Below the pieces are notes generated by a model. That model saw only the letters and a program-made list of their open reading frames with translations. It was not told the origin of the DNA and searched no databases. The position numbers and the translations under genes were made by a program. From Elioraea tepida (lineage in GTDB: Bacteria; Pseudomonadota; Alphaproteobacteria; Acetobacterales; Acetobacteraceae), in assembly GCF_019203965.1 (NCBI RefSeq), contig NZ_CP076448.1, forward strand, positions 682,001 through 746,000: DNA of 64,000 nucleotides. Reading direction: 5' to 3'. Positions 23,569 through 31,781 of the stretch are shown here, one piece after another (position 1 is the stretch's first letter; each line of letters starts with the position of its first letter).

Positions 23569-24354
23569 ATGCGCTCGCTCCACATCGCCGCGACCGGGAT
23601 GCTCGCGCAGCAGACCAATGTCGAGGTGATCTCGAACAACATCGCCAACCTCTCGACCACCGGCTTCAAGCGCCGCCGCGCCGAGTTCCAGGACCTGATC
23701 TACCAGAACCTGCGCCGCGTCGGCTCGACGAGCTCCGATACCGGAACGATCGTTCCCTCCGGCGTGCAGCTCGGCCTCGGCGTCAAGACCGCCGCGGTCT
23801 ACCGGATCGCCGAGCAGGGCAATCTCAGCAAGACCGACAACCGCTTCGACCTTGCGATCCGCGGCCCCGGCTACTTCCAGATCGAGCTTCCCTCGGGCGA
23901 GACCGCCTACACACGCGACGGAACCTTCGGCCTCTCGCCTCAGGGCGAGATCGTCACCGCCGACGGCTTCCGGGTCCTGCCGGGGATCCAGATCCCGAAC
24001 CAGGCGCGCGACGTCACAATCAACGCCAACGGCGAGGTTCTCGTGAAGCTCGACGGGCAGCTCGCGCTGCAGAACGTGGGCCAGATCCAGACCGCGATCT
24101 TCGCCAACGAAGCGGGGCTCGAGGCGATCGGCGACAACCTGTTCCTCGAGACGCCGGCCTCCGGCCCGGTGCAGCCGGGCGTCCCCGGCTCGCCGGGCTA
24201 CGGCAACATCATGCAGGGCTTCGTCGAGACCTCGAACGTCAACGTCGTCTCCGAGATCACGAGCCTGATCACCGCGCAGAGGGCCTACGAGATGAACAGC
24301 AAGGTGATCACCGCCTCCGACGAGATGCTCGCGACCCTCTCGCGGATGCGCTGA
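23569..24354 (+). CDS. flgG: Flagellar basal-body rod protein FlgG
   Basis: Distal rod protein, 261 aa. Contains MRSLHIAATGMLAQQTNVEV, SNNIANLSTTGFKRRRAEFQ, DLAIRGPGYFQIELP and the C-terminal FVETSNVNVVSEITSLITAQ with RAYEMNSKVI. The start is preceded by GGAAGGAGGAGG. The reading frame happens to be open far upstream across fliL and flgF, but only this part has family features. Confidence 0.97.
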   Translation: MRSLHIAATGMLAQQTNVEVISNNIANLSTTGFKRRRAEFQDLIYQNLRRVGSTSSDTGTIVPSGVQLGLGVKTAAVYRIAEQGNLSKTDNRFDLAIRGPGYFQIELPSGETAYTRDGTFGLSPQGEIVTADGFRVLPGIQIPNQARDVTINANGEVLVKLDGQLALQNVGQIQTAIFANEAGLEAIGDNLFLETPASGPVQPGVPGSPGYGNIMQGFVETSNVNVVSEITSLITAQRAYEMNSKVITASDEMLATLSRMR

Positions 24355-24368
24355 AGGTGGGGGATACC

Positions 24369-25376
24369 ATGCGACGCCTGCTCTTCGCCGCAACGGTTCT
24401 CGCCGCCCTCGCCGCATCGGCCGAGGCGGGCGGTGTCACGCCGCGCAGCCATGTCGTCGTGCAGGGGCCGGAGGTGCGGCTGTCGGACCTGTTCGACGGC
24501 CCCCTGCCGCGGGGCGACCGCGTGCTCGGCCCAGCGCCCGCCCCCGGCCGGGTCTACACTGTCGAGCCCGCGCAGCTCGCCGCGATCGCGCGCGCCAACG
24601 GCATCACCCTCGCCTCCCCCGTGGCGACGGTGGTCGAGCGGCCGGGCAGGCCGCTCGCGCGCGAGAGCGTCGAGCGGGCGCTGCGCGAGGCGCTTCTGGC
24701 CGCCGGCGCGATCGAGACGATGGAGGCGCCTTTGATCCTCCAGGGCTACACCGCCCCGGTCGTGCCGCTCTCCGTCGGCGCGCCGCGCATCGTGGTCGAG
24801 GATCTCGGCTGGGACGCGAGCCAGGCGCGGTTCAACGCCTCCGTCGCGGCGATCGTCGGCGCCGAGCCGCCGATCCGCGTGCGGATTGCCGGCCGGGTGG
24901 AGGACACGGTTGCCGTTCCGGTTCCGGTGCGACGCCTCGCCGAGGGCGAGACGATCCGCCCGGGCGACCTGCGGCTCGTGCGGATGCCGGCAGCGCGCGT
25001 TCCGGCGGATGCGGAGCTCGACCCGCAACGCCTCGCGGGACGGATGCTGCGCGAGACGATCCCCGCCGGCGCGCCGATCAGCGCCGGGCAGGTCGGCGCC
25101 GCTGCGATGGTCAGCCGCGGCCAGCCGGTCGCGATGCTCGTCGAACTCCCCGGGCTCTCGATCACCGCCCAGGGCCGCGCCCTCGAGGACGGGGAGCGCG
25201 GGGCGCGTGTGCAGGTGATGAACAGCGCGAGCCGCGCGGTGGTCGAGGGCGTGGTGATCGGCCCGGGCCGAGTGCGCGTCTCTGCCGACAGCACGCCCCT
25301 TCGCCAAGCCCAGCACACCGCTGGGCAGAGCGACCGACTTCCCCAGCCGCAGAACCGACCGGAGGGTCGCCGATGA
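24369..25376 (+). CDS. flgA: Flagellar P-ring assembly chaperone FlgA
   Basis: Periplasmic chaperone for the P ring, 335 aa including a signal peptide (1-20, ending SAEAGG). The C-terminal SAF-like region has ETIRPGDLRLVRMPAARVPA and the C-terminal module GERGARVQVMNSASRAVVEG. It is longer than enteric FlgA because of an extra N-terminal domain, as in other alphaproteobacteria. The ATG at 24369, with GGTGGGGG before it, is preferred to a GTG at 24357. Overlaps flgH by 4 nt. Confidence 0.9.
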   Translation: MRRLLFAATVLAALAASAEAGGVTPRSHVVVQGPEVRLSDLFDGPLPRGDRVLGPAPAPGRVYTVEPAQLAAIARANGITLASPVATVVERPGRPLARESVERALREALLAAGAIETMEAPLILQGYTAPVVPLSVGAPRIVVEDLGWDASQARFNASVAAIVGAEPPIRVRIAGRVEDTVAVPVPVRRLAEGETIRPGDLRLVRMPAARVPADAELDPQRLAGRMLRETIPAGAPISAGQVGAAAMVSRGQPVAMLVELPGLSITAQGRALEDGERGARVQVMNSASRAVVEGVVIGPGRVRVSADSTPLRQAQHTAGQSDRLPQPQNRPEGRR

Positions 25377-26110
25377 ACCGCCTTCTCCCCCTGCTTGCCG
25401 CGGGCCTCCTGCTTGCGGGGTGCAACGCCGCGACCAGGCTGTCGGAGATCGGCCGCGGACCGCAGTTCAGCGAGATCGAGAACCCGACCGAGACCCCGAA
25501 CTGGCGGCCCGTCAGCATGCCGATGCCGGCACCGCGCGAGCCAGTGGGCAACCCCAACAGCCTCTGGCGCCCGGGCGCGCGCGCCTTCTTCCGCGACCAG
25601 CGCGCCGCCCAGGTCGGCGACATCCTGACGGTGCTGGTGCAGATCCGCGACGAGGCGCAGCTTGAGAACAGTTCGAGCCGTACGCGGAACAACAGCGAGA
25701 CCTTGGGCCTGCCCGCCATGCTCGGCCTTCAGAGCTCGATCAACCGGATCCTTCCGAACGACGTCTCGGCGGCGAACCTGATCCAGGGCAACTCGACCAG
25801 CGGCTCCTCCGGCTCGGGCCAGATCCAGCGCACCGAGACGGTGACGCTGCGCGTCGCGGCCACGGTGACGCAGATCCTCCCGAACGGGAACTTCGTCATC
25901 GCCGGCAAGCAGGAGGTGCGCGTCAACAACGAGATGCGCGAGCTCGCTGTGAAGGGCGTGCTTCGCCCGCAGGACATTCAGAGCGACAACACGGTACGGC
26001 ACGACCGGCTCGCCGAGGCGCGGATCGCCTATGTCGGCCGCGGCACGATCTCGGACGTGCAGCAGCCGCGCTACGGCCAGCAGCTGCTCGACATCATCCT
26101 GCCGTTCTGA
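25373..26110 (+). CDS. flgH: Flagellar L-ring protein FlgH
   Basis: Outer-membrane lipoprotein forming the L ring, 245 aa. Lipobox LLAGC with the lipidated Cys at residue 17. Family motifs: NSLWRPGARAFFRDQRAAQV, GDILTVLVQIRDEAQLENSS and GTISDVQQPRYGQQLLDIILPF-type C-terminus. ATGA overlap with flgA. Last gene of the operon; no flgI follows. Confidence 0.95.
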   Translation: MNRLLPLLAAGLLLAGCNAATRLSEIGRGPQFSEIENPTETPNWRPVSMPMPAPREPVGNPNSLWRPGARAFFRDQRAAQVGDILTVLVQIRDEAQLENSSSRTRNNSETLGLPAMLGLQSSINRILPNDVSAANLIQGNSTSGSSGSGQIQRTETVTLRVAATVTQILPNGNFVIAGKQEVRVNNEMRELAVKGVLRPQDIQSDNTVRHDRLAEARIAYVGRGTISDVQQPRYGQQLLDIILPF

Positions 26111-26124
26111 GCGGGCCGCCGCGA

Positions 26125-26146
26125 CGGCCGGGCGTGCGCCCGGCCG
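26125..26146 (+). terminator. Hairpin after flgH
   Basis: Ten perfect GC pairs (26125-26134 with 26137-26146) around a 2-nt apex, 15 nt past the flgH stop. No T-run follows, so it may stabilise the mRNA end or act with Rho. Confidence 0.5.
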
Positions 26147-26271
26147 ATTGCGTGGCCGCAGTGTGGCGTTCGGGCACGGTTTGCCGCCATACATCTCTCA
26201 CCCTTGGCTCCGTTTCGGGCACCATCCTCGCATGGCCCGTGCGGCGCCGGCGTCCGGAGGGAGGCTCACCG

Positions 26272-26673
26272 ATGATCTCGATCTCGCGCGAAACGCTCGC
26301 CTATCTCGTGGTCAAGGCGCGCGAATACGATGCCCAGGTCGCGCCGGAAGGGCTCGAGGACGGGTCGAACGCCGCCGATGACGGGCAGATGGGGATCCTC
26401 GAATCGAGCTCCGACAACCCCACACGCGAGGAGCTCCGCGCCGCGCTCGAAGAGCTGAACGAGGACGAGATCGTCGAGCTTCTCGCTCTCGTGTGGGTCG
26501 GGCGCGGGGACTACGAGGCGTCCGAGTGGGCGGAGGCGGTCGCGGCGGCGCGCGCGGCGCATGACGAGCGCGCCGTCTCCTACCTTCTCGAGACGCCCAA
26601 CCTCGCCGACCTGATCGAGGAGGGGCTCGACGCGTTCGGAATCTCGCTCACCGACGAAGAAGGCAGGCTCTGA
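26272..26673 (+). CDS. DUF3775 domain-containing protein
   Basis: A 133-aa acidic protein of unknown function. It starts MISISRETLAYLVVKAREYD and carries the DUF3775 features LNEDEIVELLALVWVGRGDY and a C-terminal helix SYLLETPNLADLIEEGLDAF. The ATG at 26272 is preceded by a strong GGAGGGAGG. It is separated from flgH by the hairpin, so probably has its own promoter. Widespread small protein in alphaproteobacteria; cytoplasmic, no signal peptide. Confidence 0.8.
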   Translation: MISISRETLAYLVVKAREYDAQVAPEGLEDGSNAADDGQMGILESSSDNPTREELRAALEELNEDEIVELLALVWVGRGDYEASEWAEAVAAARAAHDERAVSYLLETPNLADLIEEGLDAFGISLTDEEGRL

Positions 26674-26907
26674 TCCGCCTGCGCCCTCCCCTCGGGCGAG
26701 CCGGCAGGCGTCCCGCCGAGCGCCGCGAGCGCGGGCCGGCACGCGCTGAGTGGTTCGGCTGAAGGACGTCGCTGCGCGTGATCGCAGGCCCTCGGGGTTG
26801 ACGCGGAAAGACATGGACGCGCAGCGGGCACGGGCGCGAGGTCCTTCTCCAGCTCGACCCGATGGAACGCGACCAGAAACGCTCGCGTGAGGAGAGATCG
26901 CGCGCCG

Positions 26908-27354
26908 TCAGCCGCCGGCGACCCGACGCGCCACAAGCCTGATCACCGGGCCGAGCACCGGCAAAGTCGCATAGAACTGGCTGCCGCTGTCCCAGTGGTC
27001 GAGATGCGCGGTGACGAGGCCGTCCGCCCCGAGATGGACCTCGCTCATCCCCTCGATCCGCTTCCCGCCCGCGCCGGCGCCCCAGGCGAACGTCCAGCGG
27101 AGATAGCCGGCCTCGATGCCGAAGGCGCGGTCGGTCACGGTGAAGCGCGGGTTGGGCACACGCTCGAACATGTGGGTGAGGACGCGCTTGAGCCCGTCGC
27201 GGCCGCGCACGTCCTGGAACGGATCACGGAAGCGGATGTCGGGAGCGGCGAGCGAGAGGAGATGATCGATCGTGCCAGGCCTGAGCCCCTCCCAGGCGGA
27301 GCCCCAAGCAGCGAGGGCGGCGGCGCGGGGGTTGAGCGTCGTGGTCGCCGCCAT
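26908..27354 (-). CDS. SnoaL/NTF2-like small protein
   Basis: A 148-aa single-domain alpha+beta-barrel protein. Motifs DIRFRDPFQDVRGRDGLKRV, VTDRAFGIEAGYLRWTFAW and LITAHLDHWDSGSQFY-like C-terminus fit SnoaL/steroid-isomerase-type folds. Last gene of the photolyase operon, 3 nt after the SDR stop. Homologues commonly accompany photolyase and SDR genes in light or oxidative-stress clusters. The ligand is unknown. Confidence 0.8.
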   Translation of the reverse strand: MAATTTLNPRAAALAAWGSAWEGLRPGTIDHLLSLAAPDIRFRDPFQDVRGRDGLKRVLTHMFERVPNPRFTVTDRAFGIEAGYLRWTFAWGAGAGGKRIEGMSEVHLGADGLVTAHLDHWDSGSQFYATLPVLGPVIRLVARRVAGG

Positions 27355-27357
27355 CGG

Positions 27358-28140
27358 TCAGCGCCTCCCGGTCCCGCGCCCGACCAGAGGGAAATAGACG
27401 GCGTAGGGGACGATCCGCATGGCCTTCAGGATATACGCGAAGCGGCGCGGGAAACACACCTCGAAGCGGCCGCGGGCGAGCCCCGCGACGATCCTGCGCG
27501 AGGCCTCCTCCACGCTCATCAGGAACGGCATCGGGAAGTCGTTTCGGTCGGTCAGCGGCGTCTTCACGAAGCCCGGGTTGATCAGGTTGATCATCACCCC
27601 GGCGCGGTCGAGGTCGAAGCGTAGGCTCTCCGCCATGGCGATCAGCGCCGCCTTGGTGGCGGAGTAGGCGATCGCGCGAGGCAGGCCGCGGTAGCCGGCG
27701 ACGGAGGAGACGATCGCGATCTGGCCGGACCGGCGCGCGATCATCGCCGGCATCACCGCGGCGAGGGCGTTCGCTGTGCCGATCAGGTTGACGGAGACTT
27801 GGGCCGTGAAGGCCGCGAGGTCGAAGCCCGCGGCGCTGTCGGGGAGGTAGGTGCCGGCGTTGAGGATGGCGAGAGCGATCGGCCGCCCCGTCTCGGCCTC
27901 GACGCGCCGCGCGGCTTCAGCGACCGCGCCCGCATCCGTCACATCGGCCGCCGCCGGGATGATCCGCCCCTGGGGCGCCTCGGCAGCAAGACGCGCGAGC
28001 TCCCCCTGACGCCGGGCGGTGGCCACCACCGTCCAGCCCGAGCGGGCGAGGTCGAGCGCGACCTGCCGGCCGATCCCCGAGGATGCGCCGGTGATCCAGG
28101 CGAGCCCGTCCTCGGGGCGCGCGGGGCGCGGGGCGGTCAC
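27358..28140 (-). CDS. Short-chain dehydrogenase/reductase (classical)
   Basis: NAD(P)-dependent oxidoreductase, 260 aa. Cofactor motif TGASSGIG, then ILNAGTYLP (NAG), catalytic Ser in IVSSVAGY and catalytic YSATK are all present. The C-terminal hydrophobic PYAVYFPLVGRG end suggests membrane association. GTG start at 28140 in a GTGA overlap with the photolyase gene; longer frame upstream lies within that gene. Substrate unknown. Confidence 0.87.
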   Translation of the reverse strand: MTAPRPARPEDGLAWITGASSGIGRQVALDLARSGWTVVATARRQGELARLAAEAPQGRIIPAAADVTDAGAVAEAARRVEAETGRPIALAILNAGTYLPDSAAGFDLAAFTAQVSVNLIGTANALAAVMPAMIARRSGQIAIVSSVAGYRGLPRAIAYSATKAALIAMAESLRFDLDRAGVMINLINPGFVKTPLTDRNDFPMPFLMSVEEASRRIVAGLARGRFEVCFPRRFAYILKAMRIVPYAVYFPLVGRGTGRR

Positions 28141-29699
28141 GCCGCCCGGTCCTTCAGGCGCGGGGCGACGCGGTCGAGGAAGGCGGCCGCTCGGGCGCGG
28201 ATCGCCACGAGTTTTGCGGGGCCCATGCGGTCCATCGTGCGGTACATCTGCGCCATGCGCGGGTTGGCCTCGAAGCGTTGGCGGTGCCGGGCGAGGAAAT
28301 CCCAATAGAGCGCGTTGAACGGGCAGGCGTTCGGGCCGGTCGTCTCCTTCACGTCATGGCGGCAGGTGCGGCAGTAGTCGCTCATCCGGTCGATGTACTT
28401 GCCGGAGGCGGCGTAGGGCTTCGAGGCCATGATGCCGCCATCGGCGTGCAGCGCCATGCCGTGCGTGTTCGGCAGTTCCACCCACTCGAAGGCATCGGCG
28501 TAGACAGAGAGATACCATTCGTTCACCGCACCCGGGTCGATCCCGGCGATCAGAGCGAAATTGCCCGTCACCATCAGGCGCTGGATGTGGTGGGCATAGG
28601 CCTCGTCACGCGTCTGCCGCACCACCGCGTCGATGCAGGCCATGCCGCTGTCGCCCGTCCAGTAGAACTCGGGCAGGGCGCGGTCCGCCCCGAGCGCGTT
28701 GAGCGCGGCATAGCCAGGCATCTTCAGCCAGTAGAGGCCGCGGACATATTCGCGCCAGCCGATGATCTGGCGGATGAAGCCTTCGACCGCATTCAGCGGC
28801 GCCCGCCCCGCACGCCATTCGGCTTCGGCGCGACGGCACACCTTGAGTGGGTCGAGCAGGCCGAGATTGAGGCTCGTGCTGATCAGCGAATGGAACAGCA
28901 CCGGCTCGCCGGTCGCCATCGCGTCCTGGTAGTCGCCGAACGAGGGCAGCCGGTCACGCAGGAAGGCCCCGAGCGCGGCTTCGGCCTCGGCGGAGGTGAC
29001 CGGGAAGGAGAAGCCCTCGAGCGTGCCGAAGTTCGCGGGGAAGAGCCGGGCAACGAGGTCGAGCACCTCGGCGGTGACGGCATCCGGGGCGAAGCGCGGC
29101 GGCTTGGGGATGGTGAGCCCGCGCGGCAGTGGCTTGCGGTTCTCGGCATCGAAATTCCACGCCCCGCCGACCGGCTCTCCGCCCTCCATCAGAAGCCCGG
29201 TGCGTCGCCGCATCTCGCGGTAGAAGAACTCCATCCGGAGCGTCTTCCGGCCCTGCGCCCAGGCGGCGAACTCGGCCCGAGAGCAGAGGAAGCGTCGATC
29301 CTCGCGGATCTCGACGGGGATGCCCGCGAGCCTCTCCCAGGAGCGCATGTCCTCGAGCACGCGCCACTCGCCCGGTTCGGTCACGACGATCGCGGCCGGG
29401 GCGAGCGCCTCGGCCGCGCGCGCTACCTCGCCCGCGAGCGTGCCGGTATTCGCCGGATCGTCGAGCCTGATGTAGCGCACGCGCACGCCCTCCGCCTCGA
29501 GCGCGGCGGCGAAGTGGCGCATCGCCGAAAGCACGAGCGCGATCTTCTTCGGGTGGTGCGGCACGTAGGTGCATTCGCCCATCACTTCGGCGAGCAGCAC
29601 CGTGTCGGCTGCCGGGTCGAGGTCGGCGAGCGAGGCGAGGCCGCGCGTGAGCTGGTCGCCGAGGACGACGCGAAGCGTCCGGCCGCGTCGGAGGCTCAT
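28137..29699 (-). CDS. Fe-S bacterial cryptochrome/photolyase (PhrB/CryB type)
   Basis: Deoxyribodipyrimidine photolyase-related protein of 520 aa. The N-terminal alpha/beta domain starts LRVVLGDQLTRGLASL and has MGECTYVPHHPKKIALVLSA. The FAD-binding C-terminal half has VEGFIRQIIGWREYVRGLYW and QRLMVTGNFALIAGIDP. Four cysteines that ligate the 4Fe-4S cluster in PhrB are at 355, 443, 446 and 459 (YCRTC, NACPFN). It probably repairs (6-4) photoproducts or senses blue light. Central gene of a five-gene leftward operon, coupled to both neighbours by 4-nt overlaps. Confidence 0.93.
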   Translation of the reverse strand: MSLRRGRTLRVVLGDQLTRGLASLADLDPAADTVLLAEVMGECTYVPHHPKKIALVLSAMRHFAAALEAEGVRVRYIRLDDPANTGTLAGEVARAAEALAPAAIVVTEPGEWRVLEDMRSWERLAGIPVEIREDRRFLCSRAEFAAWAQGRKTLRMEFFYREMRRRTGLLMEGGEPVGGAWNFDAENRKPLPRGLTIPKPPRFAPDAVTAEVLDLVARLFPANFGTLEGFSFPVTSAEAEAALGAFLRDRLPSFGDYQDAMATGEPVLFHSLISTSLNLGLLDPLKVCRRAEAEWRAGRAPLNAVEGFIRQIIGWREYVRGLYWLKMPGYAALNALGADRALPEFYWTGDSGMACIDAVVRQTRDEAYAHHIQRLMVTGNFALIAGIDPGAVNEWYLSVYADAFEWVELPNTHGMALHADGGIMASKPYAASGKYIDRMSDYCRTCRHDVKETTGPNACPFNALYWDFLARHRQRFEANPRMAQMYRTMDRMGPAKLVAIRARAAAFLDRVAPRLKDRAA

Positions 29700-30340
29700 G
29701 CCGTGCGCGTGTAGAGGATCACCGACCCGTCGCTGCGCACGAAGCGCAGGCGCGACCAGGCTCCGGCGGCGTCATACCAGATGTCGAGCTCGAGATCGCC
29801 CTCGATGCGCCAGCGCGTCGCGGGAATGGTCCGGCCGGCGACGGGGATCGGCTCCTCGCCGAGGCGGATGAGGCGCGTGTCGAGCAGCCTGCCACCCTGG
29901 GTGTCGATCTTCCGCCCGCGCAGGAAGGCGCCGTGCCAGTAGCTGGTCGAGACCGCGTCGATCGGGGCGAGATAGGCGCCCGATTCGGTTCCCTCGACCT
30001 CGATCGCCCGCTCGTTGGCGCGCGCCTTCACGGCAAGGCGGGTGCCGTTGTTGTCGGTCGTGGCGTTGATCGAGACGAGTTTGTCGCCACGCCAGACCTC
30101 CGTATTTCGGTGGACGTAGCGGAAAGCGGTCAGCCCGACGAAGCGCACGGCGAAGTCGATCGCGATCCCGACGCGTACGTCGCCGCCGTCGCGCGCGAAG
30201 TCGAGCACATGGGTGCCGATCGGGCTGTCGTTCCGGGTCACGTGGAAAGCAATCCGGTTGCCGGGGGGAATCGCAGCGAGGCTCGCCCCGGAGGTGATGA
30301 GGGCGGGGGCCGCGAGCATCAGCGTGCGTCGATGCAGCAT
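29696..30340 (-). CDS. DUF6134 family secreted protein
   Basis: A 214-aa beta-rich protein with a signal peptide (1-22, RRTLMLAAPALITSGASLAA). The body includes RIAFHVTRNDSPIGTHVLDF, FRYVHRNTEVWRGDKLVSI and SYWHGAFL, matching the DUF6134 family. Function unknown; likely periplasmic. The ATG at 30340 follows GGAGAGGACC. It overlaps the photolyase gene by 4 nt and lies 16 nt after the upstream SDR gene. Confidence 0.8.
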   Translation of the reverse strand: MLHRRTLMLAAPALITSGASLAAIPPGNRIAFHVTRNDSPIGTHVLDFARDGGDVRVGIAIDFAVRFVGLTAFRYVHRNTEVWRGDKLVSINATTDNNGTRLAVKARANERAIEVEGTESGAYLAPIDAVSTSYWHGAFLRGRKIDTQGGRLLDTRLIRLGEEPIPVAGRTIPATRWRIEGDLELDIWYDAAGAWSRLRFVRSDGSVILYTRTA

Positions 30341-30356
30341 GGTCCTCTCCTTCGTC

Positions 30357-31088
30357 TCAACCCTTGGTGCGCAAGCTCGAGCGGCCGCCGTCGACGGCAA
30401 AGACCTGGCCGGTGATCCACCCCGCCTCGGGCCCGAGCAGGAACCGCGCAAGCGCAGCCACGTCTTCGGGCTCGCCGAGGCGCGGGATCGGGTGCTGGGC
30501 GGCGATCGCCTTCGCCATCGCGTCGTTGCCGGTGAGCGGCGCCGCGAGTCGCGTGCGCGTCAGCGACGGCGCGATGCAGTTGACCCGAACCGCCGGCGCG
30601 AGCTCGGCAGCGAGCGCGACCGTAAGGCCCTCGACGGCGGCCTTGGCCGGGCCGATCACCGTGTGGTTGGCGAAGCCTGATCGTGCCGCGACGGACGAGA
30701 ACAGAACCACCGACCCGCCCCCTACCTTGAGCGGCGCCTCGGCCGCGGCGACGGCCTCCGCCGCCGCAACGACGTTGAGCCTGTAGGCCGCGAGATGGTC
30801 CTCGACCGTCACCCGCTTCAAGGGCTTGAGCACGATCGAGCCGATGGCGAAGACGAGCCCCGCGAGCGCCCCGCCATGCGCCCCCGCTGCCTCGGCGACG
30901 GCCTGGGCAATCGCACCGGGAGCGAGCACGTCGGTCACCGTCGCCGGGGCTCGGAGGCGCGCGGCGAGAGCGGCGAGTCGTTCCGGGTCGCGCCCCGCAA
31001 GGTGCACCGCCCGGCCGGAGGCGACGAGGCCCTCGGCGATCGCCCCGCCGATCCCGCCGGTTGCGCCGAACACAAGAACAGCCGCCAT
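30357..31088 (-). CDS. Atypical short-chain dehydrogenase lacking the catalytic Tyr
   Basis: SDR-fold protein of 243 aa with intact cofactor motif FGATGGIGGAIAEG and the C-terminal GWITGQVFAVDGGRSSLR typical of the family. The catalytic Ser is present (LFSSVAAR). At the position of the active-site Tyr (Ser+13) the codon reads Ile, giving IGPAK instead of YxxxK; the Lys is kept. It may therefore bind NAD(P) without classical dehydrogenase chemistry. First gene of the photolyase operon, divergent from sixA. Confidence 0.85.
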   Translation of the reverse strand: MAAVLVFGATGGIGGAIAEGLVASGRAVHLAGRDPERLAALAARLRAPATVTDVLAPGAIAQAVAEAAGAHGGALAGLVFAIGSIVLKPLKRVTVEDHLAAYRLNVVAAAEAVAAAEAPLKVGGGSVVLFSSVAARSGFANHTVIGPAKAAVEGLTVALAAELAPAVRVNCIAPSLTRTRLAAPLTGNDAMAKAIAAQHPIPRLGEPEDVAALARFLLGPEAGWITGQVFAVDGGRSSLRTKG

Positions 31089-31247
31089 CGCTCTCCCCTC
31101 CCCTCGCCGTCGTGAGATGGGGGGGAGCGTTCGAGCCGCGTCCCTGCCCACGCAACCGTGAAGTCGCGCTCACCGGGTATGGGCGGCAGGCCGCGTCCGT
31201 GCGATGGTCCGGGCCGTTCGCGGGGCAGAGGAAGGTCCGGTCAGGCG

Positions 31248-31781
31248 ATGCGACAGCTTTTGCTGCTGCGCCATGCGAAATCCTCCTGGGACGACCCTGG
31301 GCTGCCGGATCACGACCGGCCGCTCGATTCGCGCGGCCGGCGTGACGCCGCCGCGATGGGCGAGGCGATGCGCCGGCTCGGCCTCTCGCCCGACATCGTG
31401 CTCGTCTCCTCGGCGCGGCGCACCCTCGAGACACTCGCCGCGATCGAGCCGCTCGAGGGCTCGCCGCTCGTTGACGAGCACGCCGAGCTCTACCTCGCCC
31501 CGGCGGAGAAGATGCTCGCGATGCTTCACGCCGTGCCGGAGACGGCGCGGAGCGTGCTGCTCATCGGCCACAATCCCGGCCTGCACGACCTCGCGCTCGC
31601 CCTGATCGGCCCGTCCGGGCTTGCCAGTGGCGGGGAAGACGCGCGGCGTCTCGGCGAGAAGTATCCGACCGGGGCGCTGGCCGAGTTCGCGATCGCCACC
31701 CCCTGGTGGGGCGTCGAGGAGGGGGGCGGGCGGCTCGTCCGCTTCCTCTGCCCGAAGGACCTTCCGGCCGCGCATGGCTGA
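31248..31781 (+). CDS. SixA-type phosphohistidine phosphatase (histidine phosphatase superfamily)
   Basis: A 177-aa phosphatase. The catalytic RHG-type motif is LLLLRHAKSSWDDP, followed by DHDRPLDSRGRRDAAAMGEA and the second His in LLIGHNPGLHDLAL. SixA-like enzymes remove phosphate from His on HPt domains or other proteins. The ATG at 31248 follows GGTCAGGCG. Its 3' end overlaps the CHAD gene by 8 nt, a pairing that recurs in alphaproteobacteria. Confidence 0.88.
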   Translation: MRQLLLLRHAKSSWDDPGLPDHDRPLDSRGRRDAAAMGEAMRRLGLSPDIVLVSSARRTLETLAAIEPLEGSPLVDEHAELYLAPAEKMLAMLHAVPETARSVLLIGHNPGLHDLALALIGPSGLASGGEDARRLGEKYPTGALAEFAIATPWWGVEEGGGRLVRFLCPKDLPAAHG

